Shown here: in pieces, positions 15,397 through 24,895 of the stretch | How positions within the stretch are numbered: the first letter of the stretch is position 1 | Layout of the letters: every line of letters starts with the position of its first letter | Notes under the pieces: generated by a model | The model's input: the letters and a program-made list of their open reading frames with translations, nothing else | What the model was told of the DNA's origin: nothing | The model's database searches: none | Program-made: the position numbers and the translations under genes | From: Eubacterium multiforme | Lineage (GTDB): Bacteria; Bacillota; Clostridia; Clostridiales; Clostridiaceae | Reading direction: 5' to 3' | Length of the DNA: 64,000 nucleotides | Assembly: GCF_030813415.1 (NCBI RefSeq) | Contig: NZ_JAUSUF010000013.1 | Span: forward strand, 1 to 64,000

Positions 15397-15777
15397 TTAT
15401 TTTTTCTCTTTAAATATATTAAATATTGTAGCTCCTATTGCTAGTGTAGCAACTCCTACTGCTAACTTTTTCTTATGTGGAAAAGTAAACTTTTTAGGTT
15501 TTTTTGATTCTACAATAACTAAACTACTATCACCTTGATTGTTATAATTTCTGTAAAGACTTTTAAGTCTTAAATATTTTTCCATTGAAAAGTTATTCAT
15601 TAAATCTGTAGTACATCTATCAATATAACTTCCTAAACTTTCTTTATTCTTTCTTTCAATTCTTTTTCCATTATCATCATCAAATACATCATTTTCTATT
15701 GCTTCTTCTTCTAATCTTTTAATTATAGCTTCATTTTCATTCCATAATAATGCATTTATTAACTGTTCCTTAAGCAT
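15397..15777 (-). CDS. Hypothetical protein with C-terminal membrane segment
   Basis: 126 residues: an acidic helical N-terminal part (about 1-95), then KKKLAVGVATLAIGATIFNIFKEKK-type C-terminus, that is, one membrane helix with positive flanks. It could be a tail-anchored protein. ATG 15777 follows GGAGGGG; the ATG two codons upstream overlaps that site. No family recognised. Confidence 0.7.
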   Translation of the reverse strand: MLKEQLINALLWNENEAIIKRLEEEAIENDVFDDDNGKRIERKNKESLGSYIDRCTTDLMNNFSMEKYLRLKSLYRNYNNQGDSSLVIVESKKPKKFTFPHKKKLAVGVATLAIGATIFNIFKEKK

Positions 15778-15903
15778 ACCCATCCCCTCCGTTTATTAGA
15801 TCATTTCTTTAATTTAATTATAATATTTTTCTATAAATATTTCCCCTACAAACTTATTAAAATTGATTACAAATATGTTACTTTTCTTATTTATAAATAA
15901 AGC

Positions 15904-15939
15904 GCCTAATAGAAAATACAAATTATTTTTCTATTAGGC
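15904..15939 (-). terminator. Terminator of the TPR-like lipoprotein gene
   Basis: GCCTAATAGAAAA pairs with TTTTCTATTAGGC over 13 bp, loop 10, 10 bases past the stop. Confidence 0.85.
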
Positions 15940-15948
15940 ACTTTTATA

Positions 15949-16482
15949 TTAATTATTTGAATTTATTTTTTTATTTAATTCAATAATACTTCCTCTTTGA
16001 TCCTTATTTATTGTTTTCATATCAATTTTTTTAAGTTCATCTTCAGCAGCTTTATATTTATTTGCTTTTACAAACTTTTGTGCTTTCTTTATATGTGCAT
16101 CATTTGATTGTTTCTTACTTTCTATATCAGTAAGTTTACTTTTTAAATTATCTATATCATCTTTAATTGCAAAATCTTTATATTCTACTGGTATCTCATT
16201 TAATTCTTTTTCTGATTTTTTATATTCTCCATCTTGAAAATGAGTTACAGCACCTAAATAATCACTAACTATATTCATTAACGTATTTGCTTCTTTGTTA
16301 TTACTATCTTGATCTAATGCATCTTGTAGTGCATCTTGTGCCTTCATATATTGTTTATTATTTATATAGTCCTTTCCCTCTTGAATTGACTTTGTAACCA
16401 TTGAATTTTGGCAACCTACTAAAGATAATCCTAAAAATATTACTGCAATAATCCCACTTATTTTTCTATTTATTTTTTTCAT
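15949..16482 (-). CDS. TPR-like lipoprotein
   Basis: This 177-residue protein has signal MKKINRKIS, a hydrophobic segment and a LVGC lipobox (Cys24). Two helical repeats (KDYINNKQYMKAQDALQDAL at about 37-56 and FQDGEYKKSEKELNEI; again FVKANKYKAAEDELKKI) look like degenerate tetratricopeptide repeats. It is probably an extracellular lipid-anchored binding protein of unknown role, divergent from the RpiR gene at 16668. Confidence 0.75.
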   Translation of the reverse strand: MKKINRKISGIIAVIFLGLSLVGCQNSMVTKSIQEGKDYINNKQYMKAQDALQDALDQDSNNKEANTLMNIVSDYLGAVTHFQDGEYKKSEKELNEIPVEYKDFAIKDDIDNLKSKLTDIESKKQSNDAHIKKAQKFVKANKYKAAEDELKKIDMKTINKDQRGSIIELNKKINSNN

Positions 16483-16667
16483 TTTTTCTCCTCCTTTATT
16501 GAAGAATTTTATAGTTTAATTATATAATAATTATTTTAAAATTAATCAAATTTCACAATAAATTTTCAAAAAACATAAAATTTTATATTAGATTTATTCA
16601 TTTGATGAAATATTATATTATGTTATTATTATATTATCTTATAAATAACTACATTGGAGGACTTTTA

Positions 16668-17471
16668 GTGGATATTTTGTGTGAAATCCAAAAAATGTAT
16701 AATGATTTTTCTGATAAAGAAAAAAACATTGCAGATTATATTATAAAAAATAGTAATATGATTAAAAATATTAATATTAAAGAATTAGCTAAAAATACAG
16801 GAACTTCTGGAGCTACTATTACAAGATTTTCAAAAAAAATTAGTTGTGATAGTTTTGTTGATATGAAAATTAAGTTAAATGCTCATAAAGTAGAAAAAGA
16901 ACATAGTAATGAAATGGATATGTTCTCATATGTATATCAATATTATAATGAAGTTATTGAAAAAACTAAGTATTTAATAGATAAAAATTCTATATTTAAT
17001 ATAGTAAATGAAATTAAAACTGCTAATAAAATATATATTTATGGAGTAGGTAGTTCAGGTCTAACTGGTGATGAAATAATGCAAAGATTATTAAGAATGG
17101 GCTTTAATGTTCATTGTATATCTGATTCACATATGATGATAATAAATAGTTCAATAGCTTCAAAGGATGATTTAGTTATTGGTATTTCAATTTCAGGAGA
17201 AACAACAGAAGTTGTAAATGCTCTTAGAATATCCAAAAATAACGGAGCTAAAGTTGTTTCAATTACAAGTTTTGAAAATAGTTCTATAACAAAGTATTCT
17301 GATATTAATTTTACAGTTTATAATGCTAAATTTGTTGATAAAGAAAGATTTATAAATTCTCAATTTTCAATTATGTATCTTTTTGATTTAATTTCTATGG
17401 TACTGCTTAAAGATGCAAACTTAAGCAATAAGATGCAAATAACTGTTGATGCAATATTAAAAGGCGTATAA
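16668..17471 (+). CDS. RpiR-family regulator with SIS domain
   Basis: 267 residues from GTG 16668, which lies 7 bases after GGAGG; the longer frame adds a 22-residue hydrophobic N-terminus that is not family-like. An HTH (about 1-75, with IKELAKNTGTSGATITRFSKKI) is followed by a sugar-phosphate-binding SIS domain (about 110-240, IYIYGVGSSGLTGDE and ISISGETTEVVNA). Such proteins sense phosphosugars and repress or activate sugar operons. No sugar genes adjoin it, so the target is unknown. Confidence 0.85.
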   Translation: MDILCEIQKMYNDFSDKEKNIADYIIKNSNMIKNINIKELAKNTGTSGATITRFSKKISCDSFVDMKIKLNAHKVEKEHSNEMDMFSYVYQYYNEVIEKTKYLIDKNSIFNIVNEIKTANKIYIYGVGSSGLTGDEIMQRLLRMGFNVHCISDSHMMIINSSIASKDDLVIGISISGETTEVVNALRISKNNGAKVVSITSFENSSITKYSDINFTVYNAKFVDKERFINSQFSIMYLFDLISMVLLKDANLSNKMQITVDAILKGV

Positions 17472-17486
17472 AATTATACGCCTTTT
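17459..17486 (+). terminator. Terminator of the RpiR gene
   Basis: AAAAGGCGTATAA pairs with TTATACGCCTTTT, 13 bp with a 2-base loop; it overlaps the stop codon. Confidence 0.8.
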
Positions 17487-17551
17487 AACATTTATTAGTA
17501 TTTATTTTATATAGCTTATTTAAAATTAAAATTACAAATTGCTTTTTATAA

Positions 17552-18445
17552 TTATTTTATACTTTTATAAGGATATCTTAAAGGCAATACAGACATAAAT
17601 TCTTTTAATTCTATAATTTTATTATCATCATTAAATTTTATCCATGACACACCATTAAAATCATTTATATCTTCATTATGTTTATGTTTAAAATACCACT
17701 GACAAATAAATGTTTTATCTAATATTATAATATCTTTAATATCCCAATTTAATACTTCACTGTTTTTGTGCCAATCATCAAACCATTTTTTAATCTCTTC
17801 TAGTCCACTATATGCAGGTCCCCATGATTCTATATAAGATACATTTTTTGAAAAAGTTTCTTCAAGAACAGAATTATCATTAACTATCCATGAATTAAAA
17901 TATTTTTTAACTATACTTTCTTTACTCCATCTATCTGCCTTTTTATCAATATTTTTTATAAAATCATTTTTACCATTACAATATCCATCAATATCATATT
18001 TAAATTTTTTTGCTAAATCTATCTTCAAATTTTCATACTTTTTTGCTTCATCTTTATTGGAATTCATATAATCCCTAAAATTTAAATGTCGTTTTATTTC
18101 TTTATTTCCTGTCTGAAAAATATGTATATGGTGAGTTCTATTATATAGACCTTTAATAAAAAATCTACGTTCCTTTATCCCAAATTCACCTTTTTTTATA
18201 TAGCCTAATTTCATCATAGCCTCATTATAATTATCAATATTTTTAATATCCTTTACTTCAATTAAAATATCTATTACAGGTTTAGCATATATTCCTTTAA
18301 TTGATGTACTGCCTATGTGATGAATTTTTATTATTTCATCATTCATTATATCTTTTATTTTTCTTGATTCTTTAATAAATTCTTTTTCCCAATTCTCATC
18401 ATAAGGAACAACTTCTATTACCCTTGCTTTATCTTCATTTATCAA
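17552..18445 (-). CDS. GrpB-family protein fused to a SnoaL-like domain
   Basis: 297 residues. The first ~170 match the GrpB/UPF0157 nucleotidyltransferase-fold family (VVPYDENWEKEF; KIHHIGSTSIKGIYAKPVIDILIEV, with the GSTS...KPxIDI motif). Residues about 175-295 look like an NTF2/SnoaL fold (YFNSWIVNDNSVLEETFS; ESWGPAYSGLEEIKKWFDDWH). GrpB proteins are usually about 170-180 residues, so this is a fusion. Substrates of neither part are known. It starts with TTG after AGGGGGG. Confidence 0.8.
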   Translation of the reverse strand: MINEDKARVIEVVPYDENWEKEFIKESRKIKDIMNDEIIKIHHIGSTSIKGIYAKPVIDILIEVKDIKNIDNYNEAMMKLGYIKKGEFGIKERRFFIKGLYNRTHHIHIFQTGNKEIKRHLNFRDYMNSNKDEAKKYENLKIDLAKKFKYDIDGYCNGKNDFIKNIDKKADRWSKESIVKKYFNSWIVNDNSVLEETFSKNVSYIESWGPAYSGLEEIKKWFDDWHKNSEVLNWDIKDIIILDKTFICQWYFKHKHNEDINDFNGVSWIKFNDDNKIIELKEFMSVLPLRYPYKSIK

Positions 18446-18671
18446 AAAAATCCCCCCTCTATTTAATTTAATATAATTATATTAAATTTCATGCTTTATA
18501 CTTATATTACTATATTTATCTATTTTTATGTAAGTATTGATTTTATACAGACTTATATTAAGCTTTAATAAACTCACTAATGAACTTTTAGTAAACATTT
18601 ACACATTGTAAATAATTTAAAAGGATTTTTAATTATTTGTATAGAAGTAATAATAAAGGAAGGTGGTTATT

Positions 18672-19082
18672 ATGAAAAAAAGATTATTATTACCCTTAGA
18701 TGGAAGTGATAGAGACTTAATAGCCCTTAATTATGTGAGAAATAATTTTGATCCAAAGGAAACAGATGTAGTATTACTAAATGTAGGAGAAATAGTATTT
18801 ATTAATGGTATGGTTGTCCCTGAAATACTAACTGAAAATAAAAATTCAGGAAATGACATATTAAATAAAGCTAGCATGGAATTAAGTGAGTTTAATTGTG
18901 AAAAAGAATTTGCATTTGGCTATGTAGACAAAGAAATTTTAGACTACTCACAAAGTGAAAATATTGATGCCATTATTATGTCAAAGAATACTAAGAAAAA
19001 GTTTATAGCAATTGTTGGTTCTGTTACTGCTCAAGTACTAAAAAAAGCAAGATGTACTATGATAATACTTCCTCAATCTTAA
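18672..19082 (+). CDS. Universal stress protein, UspA family
   Basis: 136 residues with a Usp alpha/beta fold: MKKRLLLPLDGSDRDLIALNYV at the N-terminus and a C-terminal SVTAQVLKKARCTMIILP. The ATP-binding G-2x-G-9x-G(S/T) motif is only partly present (GSVTAQV follows KKKFIAIV), so nucleotide binding is uncertain. The ATG at 18672 follows GGAAGGTGG; a GTG three codons earlier is inside that site. Monocistronic. Confidence 0.8.
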   Translation: MKKRLLLPLDGSDRDLIALNYVRNNFDPKETDVVLLNVGEIVFINGMVVPEILTENKNSGNDILNKASMELSEFNCEKEFAFGYVDKEILDYSQSENIDAIIMSKNTKKKFIAIVGSVTAQVLKKARCTMIILPQS

Positions 19083-19089
19083 AAAAATT

Positions 19090-19113
19090 AGTCCCTGTAA
19101 TTTAACAGGGACT
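19090..19113 (+). terminator. Terminator of the UspA gene
   Basis: AGTCCCTGT pairs with ACAGGGACT over 9 bp, loop 6, followed by TTATTTA. A flanking A tract means it may also stop the minus-strand prs transcript. Confidence 0.8.
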
Positions 19114-19125
19114 TTATTTATTATA

Positions 19126-20214
19126 TTATTTTAATAATTTTCCTATTATTTCTGTTGCATCCATATACTTTGCAATAGATTTATCATAATTTAATCTATC
19201 GATTATTCTAGCTAAGAATTCTGACATATCAACGCCTTTAAACCATTTAGAATCCATTAATTCTTGTGGTATATATGTTAAGTTAGTGCAATATACTCTT
19301 GATATTACTCCATCTTCATAATATTTCTTAAACTTATCTAATCCTTCTGTAAAGAATCCAAATGTTGTAGCAACATATACGTTTCTAACATTTCTAGTCT
19401 TTAATTCTTTTGCAATATCAAGAACTGATTCTCCTGATGCTATCATATCATCAACTATTAAAACATCTTTTCCTGAAATTTCTCTTCCCATATATTCATG
19501 TTGAACAATAGGATTTTTACCATTAACAACTAAAGAATGATCTCTTCTCTTGTAGAATAAGCCAACATCAACACCTAAAACACTTGAATAGTATATAGCT
19601 CTATCCATAGCTCCAGTATCAGGGCTAATTACAAGTAGCTTTTCTTTATCTAATTCTAATGAAGATTCGTTGCTTATAAGTGCTTTTACAATATCATATG
19701 TTGGATATATATTTTCAAAAGATAATAAAGGACTAGCATTTTGAACATTAGGGTCATGTACATCAAAAGTAATAACTTCATCAACACCTAATCTTTCAAG
19801 TTCTTGAAGTGCTAATGCACAGTCTAAAGATTCTCTACCCTTACGTCTATGCTGTCTTGATTCATATAAAAGTGGCATAATTACAGTTATTCTTGCAGCT
19901 TTTCCTTTAATAGCTGAGATAGTTCTCTTTATATCTTGGAAATGTTCATCTGGACCTTTATGATTTATAAATCCAAACATTTTATATGTACAACTATAAT
20001 TTCCAATATCACATAAAATATAAATATCCTTTCCTCTAACACTTTGAGAAATCTTAACTTTTCCTTCTCCATTAGAAAATCTTATTTCTTCAGTTGGTAT
20101 TAGGAATGATTTCTTAGAATTTCTCTTCTCTTGAATATACTTATCAACAGCATTTCCTAATTCTGTACAGCTTTCTAATGCTATTATTCCTAATTCATGG
20201 TTTAATTCAGTCAT
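19126..20214 (-). CDS. prs: Ribose-phosphate pyrophosphokinase (PRPP synthetase), long form
   Basis: This 362-residue enzyme makes PRPP from ribose 5-phosphate and ATP for nucleotide, histidine and tryptophan synthesis. The PRPP-binding loop VLIVDDMIASGES is at about residue 250, and the catalytic flexible loop is near SRQHRRKGRE. The usual form has about 315 residues; extra length lies in the N-terminal and central insertions (for example IGNYSCTYKMFGFINHKGPDEHFQD). Some clostridia carry a second long Prs, so this may be a paralogue rather than the main enzyme. ATG follows AAGGAGATAG. Confidence 0.9.
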   Translation of the reverse strand: MTELNHELGIIALESCTELGNAVDKYIQEKRNSKKSFLIPTEEIRFSNGEGKVKISQSVRGKDIYILCDIGNYSCTYKMFGFINHKGPDEHFQDIKRTISAIKGKAARITVIMPLLYESRQHRRKGRESLDCALALQELERLGVDEVITFDVHDPNVQNASPLLSFENIYPTYDIVKALISNESSLELDKEKLLVISPDTGAMDRAIYYSSVLGVDVGLFYKRRDHSLVVNGKNPIVQHEYMGREISGKDVLIVDDMIASGESVLDIAKELKTRNVRNVYVATTFGFFTEGLDKFKKYYEDGVISRVYCTNLTYIPQELMDSKWFKGVDMSEFLARIIDRLNYDKSIAKYMDATEIIGKLLK

Positions 20215-20242
20215 TTATCTATCTCCTTTTTTATATTTTAAA

Positions 20243-20281
20243 ATATAGTATATCATTTTTCATATATAGTATATCATTTTT
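20243..20281. repeat. Two direct 18-bp repeats upstream of prs
   Basis: ATATAGTATATCATTTTT occurs at 20243-20260 and again at 20264-20281 (period 21), 30-67 bases upstream of the prs start. It may be a regulatory element or a chance AT duplication. Confidence 0.5.
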
Positions 20282-20283
20282 AT

Positions 20284-20614
20284 CCTATATTTCATATTAA
20301 TTGTATTAATTTTTATAATTTTTTTATTTAAATACTTGCTATAATTTATTCTTTATATAATGTAACATATATTATTGTAAAATAATAAAATTAATTTTTA
20401 AATATTATACTTAAAAAGATCTATACTATTTCTATTCAATTTAATTATAATATTACCTATTTTATTTTCAAGTTCTTTTTTATAAATATAAATTATTAAT
20501 ACATCTTTATAAATATATATTAATAAACCTATTAAACTTGTACTAATTATATTATACAATAATTAATATTTACTTACATTAATAATATTAATTATTATAA
20601 TAATTTATTGAACT
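20284..20614. other. Intergenic AT-rich region
   Basis: About 330 bases of nearly pure A and T; no ORF with a ribosome binding site and no RNA structure beyond AT palindromes. Confidence 0.6.
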
Positions 20615-20653
20615 AAAAAAAGAGAATTAAACTTTAAAGTTTAGCTCTCTTTT
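20615..20653 (-). terminator. Terminator of the 172-residue protein gene
   Basis: AAAAAAGAGAATTAAACTT pairs imperfectly with AAGTTTAGCTCTCTTTT; the stem is about 16 bp with one mismatch. Confidence 0.75.
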
Positions 20654-20665
20654 CTAATAATTTAA

Positions 20666-21184
20666 TTAACTAAATATTGTTCTTTCAAAATTTCTTATTT
20701 TCTCTCTATTTCCATAATCTACTTTAACTTCGTAAAGGCTTATTTCATTATCACTTATATCATACTCTTCAGTATCTATAGGATCTGAGCCTGTAGCATA
20801 ATCTTCCAATATATCTAATAGAGCTGAAGCTGGTGCCATAGCATCCTTCTCATAGAATCCTCCAGTAGTTAAGTCTATATTTATACTTAATAATGAGTCT
20901 AACCCATCATGTAAAGTTTCATCATCAATTCTATTAAAATATTTAAGTAATAAATATAATGCTGTATTTAACTTTTTGCAATCTACATTTGGAAGTTTTT
21001 CAAGCTCGTCTTCACTAAGTAAAATTCCATAGTTTAATATTCCCTCTATTATTTTTAAACCTTGTAAACTTGTAACTTCTCTATATTTTATATGTTTAAT
21101 TAAATTTTCTTTGTCATTACTATTTATGTTATTATTTATCATTATTATCTTTTTTAGTAATTCATTAATGTCAAATTTTTTCAT
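20666..21184 (-). CDS. Hypothetical helical protein
   Basis: 172 residues, mostly alpha-helical and acidic at the C-terminus (DEYDISDNEISLYEVKVD region). No motif, signal or membrane segment was found. ATG 21184 has a GAGATGAT-type site upstream; an ATG three codons earlier is possible. Its nearest neighbour on the strand, 115 bases upstream, is the PTS regulator, and cotranscription is possible. Family not recognised. Confidence 0.65.
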   Translation of the reverse strand: MKKFDINELLKKIIMINNNINSNDKENLIKHIKYREVTSLQGLKIIEGILNYGILLSEDELEKLPNVDCKKLNTALYLLLKYFNRIDDETLHDGLDSLLSINIDLTTGGFYEKDAMAPASALLDILEDYATGSDPIDTEEYDISDNEISLYEVKVDYGNREKIRNFERTIFS

Positions 21185-21307
21185 ATGTATCATCTCTTTT
21201 CTTTATAGTATTATACAATATAATTTTAACAAATTTATTAGTACAAAAAATTAATCAATGATTATTTTTTTATAAATATTTCTTAATTTTTTTAAAATCT
21301 TATTAAT

Positions 21308-23161
21308 TTAATTCTTAACTTTTATTAATTTACCAATACTATTTTCAATTATTTCTTGAACTATTTCTATTTCTTTTATAGTAAGTTTAAAATTATACTC
21401 CTCTTCAGTTTTTCTAAAACTATTTTCTATAATCTCTATAACCTCTTTATTATTATTTATATATTCTTCCTCTTTATCTGATTCTAAGTTAAGACCATGA
21501 TTTAATATTAATCTTTCTATCATAACGCTTATATGAATATATAAAAGCATTCTAAGGTAAGCTGAAAAATCTAAATTAAAGGAATTTTCCATTTTTAATA
21601 TTATTTGCTCAACATCATTTATAATTTTATTTGGATTAAGTATACTTAATTGATTCATTATATTTTGAAGAGAAAATATCTTTGTAAGTTCTTTTCTTAT
21701 CTCTCCAATTTTTTCTTTTTCTAAAAACTCAAATAATACTTTATCTAAAGCATCTTCATTATTTGATGAAACTAAATCTTCTAACAAAATACAGCTTATT
21801 CCTTCTATTTTTAAATCAGTTGTGCTTATTATAAGTTTAATATCATATTCTTTAAATATTTCATCATCAGCACCTCTATTTGCTAAGTTTCCATATTCAT
21901 AAGGAATAATATTAATATCAACATCTCCAAGTCCTTTAGCTAAAAGTTCTTTGATTTTAACAGATGTACCAAGCCCTGAAATACAAGTTGTAAGTATAGC
22001 TCTCTTTTTCTTTTTGAACTTTATAAAGTTGTACTCTATTTCTGAATTTTCCTTAATAAAATCTTTAATGTGGTTAAAATTCTCACCCTTTACAACTTTC
22101 TTTGAAATATTAATAACAAATTCAGTTGTAATATTATTTACAACTAAAATATTTCCCTTTATTAATCCTTTTAACTCCTCATCTATTAATAATAAACTTT
22201 TCATATCAACTAATATAACTGTATCTTTAGCATTATTTGATTTTTGCATATAGTTTTTTAGTATTTTGGTAGTTTCCTCTAAAGAAATATTCATAGGTAT
22301 ATCAATAGCATCAAAAATAAAATCTCCAAAATATTTATTAACTGCACTTGCAATGCTACTTCCCGTTGAATAGCCATGTGCAATTATTATTCCATTTATT
22401 TTTATTTCTTTATTATCCATTAGTGTAAAAATATATAAAGCAATAAATAATTTTATACTAAAATCACTATTAAAGTCTAAATTATTACTAACATTTCTAA
22501 GTATCTTTTCTGCAATTATGTATTGTCTTGAAAAATCTTTTATTTCTATATTTTCTAATTTATTTTTAAGTTCTTCCTTAAATTCCAAATGTAGTCCATT
22601 ACATTTAGAGAAAAATAATAATATTCTACTAAGTACCTTTGAAGTACTTCCATAATATCTAAGTCCATAATTTTCATTTATTATTTTTAATGTATTTGTT
22701 ACTATATTTAAATATATATTTTCTAAAATATCATTACTATATTTTTCGTTATAAACTATGTGACTTAAACAAGTATTCATAACAATAGTAATTCTATGTC
22801 TTAGCTCTTTCATTGATAATTGTTTTTCATTATACTTTAAAAGAATATTTATAAGGTCTTTATATTCATCTTCTATATATTTTTCAATAGTTCCTTCTCT
22901 CTTCTTTTCCTCTTCAAGTTTCTTTTTATTTTCTTCATATTCATCCATAACTTCCTTATGAAGAAAATAAACTGGTCTGCTTTTAATCTTTATAACTTTA
23001 TTTTCTGTTACTAAAAGGTTTAAATAATGACTAACAACATTTCTTCTTAATTTTAATATTTCTGCAATTTCAAGAGTTTGTACTCCTTCAAAATTTTCAT
23101 CTTTAAGCAATTCTAAAGTTAATTCTTTTAAACATTTTTCTATTTTATCTTTATTACTCAC
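21308..23161 (-). CDS. LevR-like PTS-controlled regulator without the sigma-54 AAA+ domain
   Basis: 617 residues. A winged HTH (about 1-68, TLEIAEILKLRRNVVSHYL) is followed by a linker, a helical PRD-like region (about 100-250), an EIIA-mannose-like domain with the phosphorylatable His262 in AHGYSTGSS, an EIIB-galactitol-like domain with Cys393 in TCISGLGTS, and a second PRD (about 510-610). LevR proteins of Bacillus have the same C-terminal order but carry a sigma-54-contacting AAA+ domain after the HTH and are about 940 residues long. Here that domain is absent, so it probably acts as an ordinary PTS-modulated factor. GTG start after GAGGAAG. Confidence 0.82.
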   Translation of the reverse strand: MSNKDKIEKCLKELTLELLKDENFEGVQTLEIAEILKLRRNVVSHYLNLLVTENKVIKIKSRPVYFLHKEVMDEYEENKKKLEEEKKREGTIEKYIEDEYKDLINILLKYNEKQLSMKELRHRITIVMNTCLSHIVYNEKYSNDILENIYLNIVTNTLKIINENYGLRYYGSTSKVLSRILLFFSKCNGLHLEFKEELKNKLENIEIKDFSRQYIIAEKILRNVSNNLDFNSDFSIKLFIALYIFTLMDNKEIKINGIIIAHGYSTGSSIASAVNKYFGDFIFDAIDIPMNISLEETTKILKNYMQKSNNAKDTVILVDMKSLLLIDEELKGLIKGNILVVNNITTEFVINISKKVVKGENFNHIKDFIKENSEIEYNFIKFKKKKRAILTTCISGLGTSVKIKELLAKGLGDVDINIIPYEYGNLANRGADDEIFKEYDIKLIISTTDLKIEGISCILLEDLVSSNNEDALDKVLFEFLEKEKIGEIRKELTKIFSLQNIMNQLSILNPNKIINDVEQIILKMENSFNLDFSAYLRMLLYIHISVMIERLILNHGLNLESDKEEEYINNNKEVIEIIENSFRKTEEEYNFKLTIKEIEIVQEIIENSIGKLIKVKN

Positions 23162-23239
23162 TTATTCTTCCTCTCAAATTTTAATTTAATCCTTTTCATA
23201 TGAATTATATCATCTCTATAAGAAATGATACAACATTTG

Positions 23240-23956
23240 CTATGCTAAATAAAATTCATTTAACTTTTTCTTTCTCTCTTTCCAATCAGGCATTACATCA
23301 TCTAAAACTTTATAAAAATTCTTACTATGATTAGCCTCTACTAAATGTGCTAATTCATGACACATAACAAATTCAATTTCATAAATAGAAGTTTTCATAA
23401 GCTCACTATTTAATGTTATAACTTTTTTAATTGGATTACATGATCCCCATCTGCTCTTCATCTTTCTTATTTTTATTTCAACATGAGGAATCCTATAGTG
23501 TAAAAATACTTTAAACATATTGGTATAAATACTTTTAAATGTTTCTTCACACTCATTTCTATACCATTTATTTAGAAGTATTTCCTTTTTTCTATTATTA
23601 TTTTTATCTTTTAAAAATACATATATTTCATCTTTCCCTTTTTTAACATATTCCTTTTCACTTTTTACAGCTTTTATCTTATATATATTTCCTAAATATT
23701 TAATGTTATCTTCCTTTACCTTTTCTGCTTCCTCTAATGATTTTTTTCTTCTTTCATTAAATTTTTCTTTGTGATTTAAAATCCAATCCATTTTTCTCTT
23801 TATAAAATCTATAATATAACTTTCATCAATTTTACTATTTGCAGTTACAATAACATCTCCATTTGTTTTAACTCTTAAGTTTATGTTTTTTACATTTTTT
23901 CTTATAAGAATAAAGGAAAGACTTTTTCCATTATAACTTATGTTAAGTTTCTTCAT
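23240..23956 (-). CDS. YgjP-like zinc metallopeptidase
   Basis: 238 residues. A characteristic metal site HELAHLVEANHSKNF (HExxH plus a downstream His) is near residue 200, preceded by MKSRWGSCN, typical of the YgjP/WrpA (SprT-related) family. Physiological substrates are not known. The start is ATG after AGGAGA. The gene follows the ascorbate operon terminator and precedes the LevR-like regulator by 78 bases; cotranscription with that regulator is possible but not implied functionally. Confidence 0.82.
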   Translation of the reverse strand: MKKLNISYNGKSLSFILIRKNVKNINLRVKTNGDVIVTANSKIDESYIIDFIKRKMDWILNHKEKFNERRKKSLEEAEKVKEDNIKYLGNIYKIKAVKSEKEYVKKGKDEIYVFLKDKNNNRKKEILLNKWYRNECEETFKSIYTNMFKVFLHYRIPHVEIKIRKMKSRWGSCNPIKKVITLNSELMKTSIYEIEFVMCHELAHLVEANHSKNFYKVLDDVMPDWKERKKKLNEFYLA

Positions 23957-24025
23957 AAATTTCTCCTAATCTTTACACTATACAATTTATATAATATAAC
24001 TTTACTAATTAATTTACAACAAAAC

Positions 24026-24065
24026 ATAAGAAGGTACATAGTTTTTTAGCTATGTACCTTCTTAT
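24026..24065 (-). terminator. Terminator of the ascorbate operon
   Basis: AAGAAGGTACATAG pairs with CTATGTACCTTCTT, 14 bp extendable by ATA/TAT, loop TTTTTTAG; it follows the transaldolase gene. Confidence 0.85.
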
Positions 24066-24081
24066 TTGTTTTATATTTTAA

Positions 24082-24729
24082 TTATTTATCTTTAGAACCT
24101 TCATAGTCCTTAATAAACTTTTCTATCCCTGCATCAGTTAATGGATGCTTTGTCATTTGAATTATAACTTTATATGGAATAGTTGCAATATTCGCTCCTG
24201 CCATTGCTACATCTAATACATGCATTGGATTTCTTATACTTGCTGCTATTATTTCAGTTTCTATTCCATGTATTGCAAATAATTCTGCTATTTCACTTAC
24301 AACATCTATTCCTGGATTTCCTATATCATCTAACCTTCCAAGAAATGGACTTACAAAACTAGCTCCAGCTCTTGCTGCAAGTAATGCTTGAAGGGGAGAG
24401 AATATTAGTGTTACATTTGTTCTTATTCCTTCCTTTGAAAGTACGCTAACTGCCTTAAGTCCTTCTTCACACATTGGTATTTTTATTACTATATTTTTAT
24501 GAAGTTTAGCTAATTCTCTAGCTTCTTCAATCATTTTTTCACTTTGAAGACTTATAACTTCTGCACTTATTGGTCCATCTACTATACTGCAGATTTCTTC
24601 TATAACTTCCTTTAGATCTCTTCCTTCTTTTGCTATTAATGATGGATTTGTTGTTACCCCTGATAAAATTCCAAGTTTACTGGCTTTTCTTATGTCTTCT
24701 ACATTAGCAGTATCTATGAATATTTTCAT
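24082..24729 (-). CDS. Transaldolase / fructose-6-phosphate aldolase-like protein
   Basis: This 215-residue protein is of the short TalC/FSA class. [14 protein letters not shown] starts the TIM barrel; the Schiff-base lysine is in [11 protein letters not shown] at about residue 85. The class interconverts sugar phosphates in the pentose phosphate pathway or cleaves fructose 6-phosphate. As last gene of the operon it may channel xylulose 5-phosphate, the pathway product, into central metabolism (inference). The gap to ulaE is 166 bases with no clear terminator. Confidence 0.88.
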   Translation of the reverse strand: MKIFIDTANVEDIRKASKLGILSGVTTNPSLIAKEGRDLKEVIEEICSIVDGPISAEVISLQSEKMIEEARELAKLHKNIVIKIPMCEEGLKAVSVLSKEGIRTNVTLIFSPLQALLAARAGASFVSPFLGRLDDIGNPGIDVVSEIAELFAIHGIETEIIAASIRNPMHVLDVAMAGANIATIPYKVIIQMTKHPLTDAGIEKFIKDYEGSKDK

Positions 24730-24895
24730 AAAAACTCACTCCTTTTTAAATATTAAAACTTAATTTAATTATATAATGTATAACCTTTACAAATAGTCTT
24801 TTCCTAAACTTTTCACTAAATGTTAATTAATATATAATTATAAATTAGTTAAACTATATAATACTTTAAAACTTTTTTAATCTAATGAATCTTTA

